Part shown: positions 59,776 to 64,000 of the stretch, in pieces
Numbering within the stretch: the first letter of the stretch is position 1
Layout of the letters: the number at the start of each line of letters is the position of its first letter
NCBI RefSeq assembly: GCF_016786305.1
Contig: NZ_JADWYV010000014.1
DNA from: Pseudofrankia nepalensis
GTDB lineage: Bacteria > Actinomycetota > Actinomycetes > Frankiales > Frankiaceae
Length of the DNA stretch: 64,000 nucleotides
Direction: 5' to 3' (one strand)
Position numbers and translations under genes: made by a program
The notes under the pieces: generated by a model
What the model was told of the DNA's origin: nothing
What the model saw: only the letters and a program-made list of their open reading frames with translations
Databases searched by the model: none

Positions 59776-61155
59776 TCAGGCCGCCGGCCTGGCCGCGGCG
59801 ATGCGGATCAGGGCGGGAACGGTGCCCCAGATGCCCGGTCGTGGGGCTGGTACCCCGGGCGCGTGCCGGGGCACTCGTACGCGCACGGCGCCGGGAAGGC
59901 AGCGCAGTTGCAGCGGCGGGGCGAGGCGAAGCGCTTCTCCGTCCACACCGACGCTGACCGGCCGGGCGGCATCGACGCGCACCGTGGGGCTGTTCCACTG
60001 GTGAAAGCCGTGGAACGTGTTGATGGCGCCCATGGACTCGAGCGCGACGAGCGTGGGCAGATCTCGGGCGCGGTCGACCCGCAGCGCGACCAGGCCAAGC
60101 TGACCGCTGTCGAGCCGGGGCCGGGTACCGAGACCGCCGAGGCTGTGCAGGTGGTAAGGGTTGTTGGAGACGAGCAGGACGTCCGCGGCGGTGAACCGAA
60201 GGTCCGGCGGGGTGCGGCCCGGGCCCAGAAGGTCGGGAAGCAGGGCGGCGGCGGTACTCACCTTGGCGTCACGGTAGCTGTCGGACTGGACGATCTCCGC
60301 GTAGACGCCGAGCGAGACGTTGTTGACGAAGACGCGGTCGCCTACCTGGCCGAGGTCGACACGCTGCTCGATGGCCGTGCCGAAGGCATCCAGGGCCCCC
60401 GCGACATCGCTCCGGTCAAGGCCCAGGTCGAGGGCGAAGTGGTTGCGCGTCCCGGCCGGGACGCATACGAACGCCATCCCGCGCCGGCGGGCCACGTCGG
60501 CGACCAGCCCCTGCGAACCGTCCCCACCGGCCATGCCCAGCACGTCGGCACCGGCGTCGGCTGCCCGCTCGGCGAGGGTGCGCAGGTCCGAACCCGGGGT
60601 GAGGATCACGACCTCGACTCCGCGCTGGGCTGCCCGTTCCACGAGCCGATGGCGCTCGGCGGCACCCCCGCCAGAGCGCGGGTTCACCAGCAGCACTCCG
60701 CGCCGGGCGGGCCCGACGACCGCTCCTTTTGGTCGATGTCGGCCGAAAGCCGCGCGTGCCGTGCCTCCCGACGCGAACAGCAGCCCTACAAGGACGAGCA
60801 CGCTGACAAGACCGGCCGCCTCGGCGAAAGCAAGGAGCCCGGCGAACGCGAGGGCGGCCACGAGCGCGGCCATCACCCGGCGTGACCCTCGTTGAACGAG
60901 CGCCGTCCAGCCCGCCATCGCCGTCACGGACACGGCGACGATCGAGACCGGCAGGGCGACCGGCCGGTCGGCCAACCGCGCCAGCACGACCGCGATCGCC
61001 GCGGCGAAGCAGACCAGCGCGCCGACGGCGGCTGCCCGCCGAGATGGGGAAACCCGCCTGCCTGGGCGACGACCATGTCCGGCATCGGCGGGAGAGCCAT
61101 GACGATGCGCAGGCGGTGCCGACACTTCCACGCGCCGTACTCGCCGGCGAACCAT
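59776..61155 (-). CDS. Diacylglycerol-kinase-like lipid kinase with N-terminal membrane helices
   Basis: A protein of up to 459 residues. Three or so transmembrane helices lie in the N-terminal part (AAAVGALVCFAAAIAVVLA, VSIVAVSVTAMAGW, VMAALVAALAFAGLLAFAEA, LVSVLVLVGLLFASG). The DAGK/LCB5 catalytic domain starts near 150: VLLVNPRSGGGAAERHRLV, then GGDGSQGLVADVARRRGM (nucleotide-binding glycines; usual form GGDGTxN), CVPAGTRNHFALDLGL, and a C-terminal beta domain (SVGVDGEALRL). It phosphorylates a lipid such as diacylglycerol. The start is uncertain: ATG 61155, with conserved membrane part beginning about 35 codons later. Confidence 0.86.
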   Translation of the reverse strand: MVRRRVRRVEVSAPPAHRHGSPADAGHGRRPGRRVSPSRRAAAVGALVCFAAAIAVVLARLADRPVALPVSIVAVSVTAMAGWTALVQRGSRRVMAALVAALAFAGLLAFAEAAGLVSVLVLVGLLFASGGTARAAFGRHRPKGAVVGPARRGVLLVNPRSGGGAAERHRLVERAAQRGVEVVILTPGSDLRTLAERAADAGADVLGMAGGDGSQGLVADVARRRGMAFVCVPAGTRNHFALDLGLDRSDVAGALDAFGTAIEQRVDLGQVGDRVFVNNVSLGVYAEIVQSDSYRDAKVSTAAALLPDLLGPGRTPPDLRFTAADVLLVSNNPYHLHSLGGLGTRPRLDSGQLGLVALRVDRARDLPTLVALESMGAINTFHGFHQWNSPTVRVDAARPVSVGVDGEALRLAPPLQLRCLPGAVRVRVPRHAPGVPAPRPGIWGTVPALIRIAAARPAA

Positions 61156-61534
61156 CCCGGCATGCTCACCCGTCTCGCCTGGCTCCGCAACCGCGAGCGC
61201 CGGTCCACGGGTGGGCCGTCAGCCGCCTTCGCGGAGCGAGTTCGTGTCACGGCGGGCCCGTGCGTCGTGACAAACAGCCATCCGAGCTGACCCGGCCATG
61301 TCCGCCACCGGGCCTTGCGTATTTCGGTGATGTCGCGCTTTACCCCTCCACCCGCTGGCCTCGTCGGGCGTCGGCGTCCCTCTGGGGCGATAGTTACCTG
61401 TACCGAATGCATGAGCCTGCTGTGCCGTCGATGTTGGCGTGTGAGTCGGTGGACTGAGAGTTCGCCGTGAATCGGGCCGGTGGGCGTTCGCGATTAATGT
61501 CACGAACCACGAGGGACGGAAGGAGCGGAAGGTG
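61156..61534. other. Intergenic, 380 bp, no gene seen
   Basis: Divergent region between the lipid-kinase gene (minus) and the alcohol dehydrogenase (plus). It is moderately AT-richer between 61385 and 61500, where the dehydrogenase promoter should lie. No convincing small gene or repeat. Confidence 0.4.
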
Positions 61535-62749
61535 ATGAGAGCAGTCGTATGGCACGGTGTGGGTGATATCCGTCTTGACACCGTCGCCGAACCGAAGATC
61601 GAGCAGCCGACCGACGCCGTCGTTCGCATCACCACCGCGGCTATCTGTGGCACGGATCTGCATTTCGTCCGGGGCACCGTACCGGGGATGAAGCCGGGCA
61701 TCATCATCGGGCACGAGGGCGTCGGCGTGGTCGAAGAGGTCGGCCGGAGCGTCCGCAACGTCAGGCGCGGCGACCGGGTGCTGCTGTCCGCCGTCCTCGG
61801 GTGCGGCTCCTGCTCCTACTGCCGCAGCGGCTACTTCGCCCAGTGCGACGACATCAACCCGTACGGCCGCCGGGCCGGATCGGGCTTCTACGGCGCCCCG
61901 AAGGACAACGGCTCGTTCGACGGGCTGCAGGCCGAATACGCCCGCGTGCCCTACGCCCACACCAACCTGTTCCGGCTGCCGGACTCGATCTCCGATGATC
62001 AGGCGATCCCGCTGTCGGACATCTACCCCACCGGATACTTCGGCGCGGTCATAGCCGAAGTGTCGGACGGCGACGTGGTGGCGGTCTGGGGCTGCGGGCC
62101 GGTGGGGCAGTTCGCGATTCTGTCCGCGTTCCAGCGCGGCGCGACACGGGTGATCGCGGTCGACGGGCACGCCGACCGGCTGGAACGCGCCCAGGCGCTG
62201 GGCGCCGAGGTGGTCAACTTCAACGAGGAGGAACCGGTCGAGGCGCTCCTGGATCTGACGCGCGGTATCGGCCCCGACCGGGCCATCGACGCCGTGGGGG
62301 TGGACGCGGAAAGCCCGAAGTCCGGCCCCGCCGCCGCCAGGGCCCGTGCGCAGGACGATCAGCACCGCGCGGAACTGCGGGAGATCGCCCCCGAGACGAA
62401 TGAGCACGACGGACACTGGAAGCCCGGCGACGCGCCGACGCAGGCCCACACGTGGGCGGTCGAAAGCCTGGCCAAGGCGGGCACGCTGGGCATCGTCGGG
62501 GTGTATCCGCCGACCGACAGGTTCTTCCCGATCGGTACCGCGATGAACAAGAACCTCACCATCAACATGGGAAACGGCAACCACCCGCGGTACATCCCGA
62601 AGCTGTTGGCCATGGTGGAATCGGGAGTGGCGCACCCGGAGAAGGTGCTCACCCAGCATGAGCCGATGCGGGATGTGCTCGCGGCCTACGAGGAGTTCGA
62701 CCTGCGCCGCCCGGGCTGGCTCAAGGTGGCCCTGGACCCGGCCAGTTGA
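61535..62749 (+). CDS. Zinc-dependent alcohol dehydrogenase (formaldehyde-dehydrogenase-like)
   Basis: A 404-residue medium-chain dehydrogenase. Catalytic zinc ligands ICGTDLHF and IGHEGVGVVEEVG; structural zinc cysteines CGSCSYCRSGYFAQC; Rossmann motif VWGCGPVGQFAI. An approximately 50-residue insertion in the cofactor domain (SPKSGPAAARARAQDD through NEHDGHWKPGDAPTQA) is characteristic of the glutathione-independent formaldehyde-dehydrogenase-type subgroup. The ATG at 61535 directly follows an alternative GTG at 61532, with GGAGCGGAAG as ribosome site. It stands alone. Confidence 0.94.
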   Translation: MRAVVWHGVGDIRLDTVAEPKIEQPTDAVVRITTAAICGTDLHFVRGTVPGMKPGIIIGHEGVGVVEEVGRSVRNVRRGDRVLLSAVLGCGSCSYCRSGYFAQCDDINPYGRRAGSGFYGAPKDNGSFDGLQAEYARVPYAHTNLFRLPDSISDDQAIPLSDIYPTGYFGAVIAEVSDGDVVAVWGCGPVGQFAILSAFQRGATRVIAVDGHADRLERAQALGAEVVNFNEEEPVEALLDLTRGIGPDRAIDAVGVDAESPKSGPAAARARAQDDQHRAELREIAPETNEHDGHWKPGDAPTQAHTWAVESLAKAGTLGIVGVYPPTDRFFPIGTAMNKNLTINMGNGNHPRYIPKLLAMVESGVAHPEKVLTQHEPMRDVLAAYEEFDLRRPGWLKVALDPAS

Positions 62750-62819
62750 GGCCAGGGCCGACATCTCTCGGGTCACGGCCGCCGGTACGTCCGGAGACCG
62801 TCCCGCGGTGGCGGCGTGT

Positions 62820-63767
62820 TCAGCCGAGGTCAGACGCGGCGGGCGGCTCCATCAGCGACCGTGCCTGCTCGCGGGGAAAGAACTCCTGATCTTCTCCCCA
62901 GCCCTGATGGTCGTCCCAGCGCCAGTCAGTCAGCGTCCAGAAGGCCAGCCGGCCGGGCCACCCGAACCAGCGCAGGGCGGTGCGCACGTCGCCGTGGGCC
63001 CGCAGGTGCCGCCCGCGGTCGTCCTCGGCCTCGAGCAGGACCCGTACCGGTGCGCCCGCGCGGCGCTCGAGCACCCGGCGCTGGCCGCGAACCAGCTCAC
63101 CCAGCTCACCGTCGCGAACGAGGTAGCCGTTCATGACGGTGTCCACACCGGGCTCGTCGCTCGCGATGGTGATCGCGTGCCAGTGGTCCTCGGGCGAGGC
63201 GATCGCCCACAGGTAGTCGCCCGACCGGGACGCGCCCGGCCGGTGCGGGCCCCAGGTGCGGTCCCGCAGCGAGTAGCAGTCGACCTCGAGGCGCTCACCG
63301 TCGAGCAGCAGCGATCCGGTCATCCGTCCGGGCTGGTCGAAGTGCCGGGCACCGGTCATGGTCGACAGGTTGCCGTAGCGGATCTCGTGCGGCGCCATCA
63401 ACGCGGTCCATTCGAGATCGAGCTCCAGCCCCAGCTCCGCGTAGGACAACCGGTAGCGCCGCAGCGGCTCGACCACCTCGTGACGAAGGCTGTTCGGCAG
63501 CGTGAAGTCCCCGAAGTCGAGGCGGCCGGTGGGTGGCTGCAGCCAGCGCCAGTCATAGAACCGGCAGGTGTAGGTTTCTTCCCCGCTGGGGTCCCACACC
63601 GCGGGGCCGCCACCGGAAACCCCGGTGCGAACGTCGTGGAAGAAGTATACGAACCCGTTCATCCTCCGTTCCGGAACAGAAAAGCCGAACCACGCACTTT
63701 CGTTCCAGCACGGATCGTCGCCGGCCGGGTGGAACGCCTCGTCGCTTGCATCGAGGGGCCTACTCAT
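62820..63767 (-). CDS. DUF7064/DUF7065-like protein (lipocalin-type beta fold)
   Basis: A 315-residue protein without signal or membrane helix. The DUF7065-like first half has WNESAWFGFSVPERRMNGFVY, then FYDWRW and FDQPGRMTGSLLLDGERLEV. The DUF7064-like second half has YSLRDRTWGPHRPGASRSGDYLWAIA and MNGYLVRDGELGE. The fold resembles the AttH/CrtC lipocalin-like hydratases; in actinobacteria such proteins occur in steroid or terpenoid catabolic loci. The start at 63767 follows GGAGGG. It is divergent from the gene starting at 63943. Confidence 0.82.
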   Translation of the reverse strand: MSRPLDASDEAFHPAGDDPCWNESAWFGFSVPERRMNGFVYFFHDVRTGVSGGGPAVWDPSGEETYTCRFYDWRWLQPPTGRLDFGDFTLPNSLRHEVVEPLRRYRLSYAELGLELDLEWTALMAPHEIRYGNLSTMTGARHFDQPGRMTGSLLLDGERLEVDCYSLRDRTWGPHRPGASRSGDYLWAIASPEDHWHAITIASDEPGVDTVMNGYLVRDGELGELVRGQRRVLERRAGAPVRVLLEAEDDRGRHLRAHGDVRTALRWFGWPGRLAFWTLTDWRWDDHQGWGEDQEFFPREQARSLMEPPAASDLG

Positions 63768-63942
63768 GATCCCTCCGTCGTTGATCTGAGCCCGCGGACG
63801 CGGTGAAGCCGACACCGACACGGTCAGGACCTGCCGGTGGCCGCGGGCGGCGGCGACGGCATCCCGTCGGCCCAGACGACGTCCAATGTATGCATGGCCG
63901 CCATCCAGGAGGACCGTTCGCCCGCTCCGGTAGCGTGAAAGC
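63768..63942. other. Divergent intergenic region near right edge
   Basis: 175 bp between the DUF7064/7065-like gene and the start of the next plus-strand gene. It contains the AT-rich motif AATGTATGCAT near 63881, a possible operator or -10. Nothing else stands out. Confidence 0.3.
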
Positions 63943-64000
63943 ATGGCGCCCGACGCTTCGACGACCCGTACCGCCGGCGCCCGTGCTGGGCAGGGTCAGC
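63943..64000 (+). CDS. Start of a gene cut by the window edge (possible TetR regulator)
   Basis: ATG at 63943 begins MAPDASTTRTAGARAGQGQ, open to the end of the window. Only 19 residues are visible, Ala/Thr/Arg-rich, like the leader of many actinobacterial TetR regulators. Its position divergent from the DUF7064/7065-like gene would suit a regulator. No domain can be seen. Confidence 0.35.
   Translation, partial: MAPDASTTRTAGARAGQGQ

Noticed and set aside
1..64000. CRISPR arrays, insertion sequences, integrase or attachment sites
   Set aside because: No regular repeat-spacer pattern, transposase or recombinase motif was found on either strand.

Overview
The window is bacterial chromosomal DNA from a very GC-rich actinobacterium. 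G or C fills most third codon positions, GTG starts are common, neighbouring genes often overlap by 4 bp (ATGA or GTGA), and regulators (MerR, AraC, LacI, TetR, GlxA-type, RsbW/STAS, a Ser/Thr kinase) are numerous. Gene content and style fit Frankia/Pseudofrankia or a close relative. That genus guess is inference. I see no tRNA, rRNA, CRISPR array, transposase or replication origin.

Layout, left part. 1-3.2 kb: end of an oligopeptide ABC importer operon (permease end, fused two-domain ATPase) coupled to two SnoaL-like paralogues. 3.2-10.3 kb: Ser/Thr kinase, HD protein, GlxA-type AraC regulator, HDDC2-like phosphohydrolase, TauD/TfdA dioxygenase and an RsbW/STAS pair. 11-13.3 kb: a secreted protein, then an imine-reductase-like oxidoreductase divergent from a MerR regulator, with a textbook 19-bp-spacer MerR promoter between them. 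13.6-17.7 kb: an orphan RHS/YD-repeat protein. 17.6-24.5 kb: a tightly coupled five-gene operon encoding an N-acyl-amino-acid/AHL-synthase-like acyltransferase, a haem-oxygenase-like diiron oxidase, KAS III, ACP and a fused indolepyruvate:ferredoxin oxidoreductase. It looks like a compact biosynthetic system making an acyl-amine-type small molecule. 24.5-25.8 kb is a gene graveyard: a methyltransferase tail and a frameshifted WD40 gene.

Layout, right part. 25.8-31.4 kb: GH16 glucanase, epoxide hydrolase, NmrA-like protein with divergent AraC regulator, methyltransferase. 31.7-37.1 kb: an araA-araB-araD operon with its LacI-type repressor and visible operators. 37.4-41.1 kb: Tat-exported sulfite-oxidase-like enzyme, a phage-type small protein, a MaoC-like protein, a hypothetical. 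41.3-46.4 kb: two-component system followed by GH18 chitinase and GH64 beta-1,3-glucanase. With GH16 these form a fungal-cell-wall-degrading set. 47.5-57.6 kb: four consecutive, mostly very large proteins with no recognised function (the first resembles DUF6603), another candidate undescribed system. 57.8-64 kb: alpha/beta hydrolase with a TetR regulator and twin operators, a lipid-kinase-like protein, a zinc alcohol dehydrogenase, a DUF7064/7065-like protein and the start of one more gene.

Two copies of a roughly 170-bp dispersed element with an inverted-repeat core sit in two different convergent intergenic gaps (26.96-27.13 and 41.14-41.31 kb). Function calls come from reading motifs by eye. 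No database search was possible.
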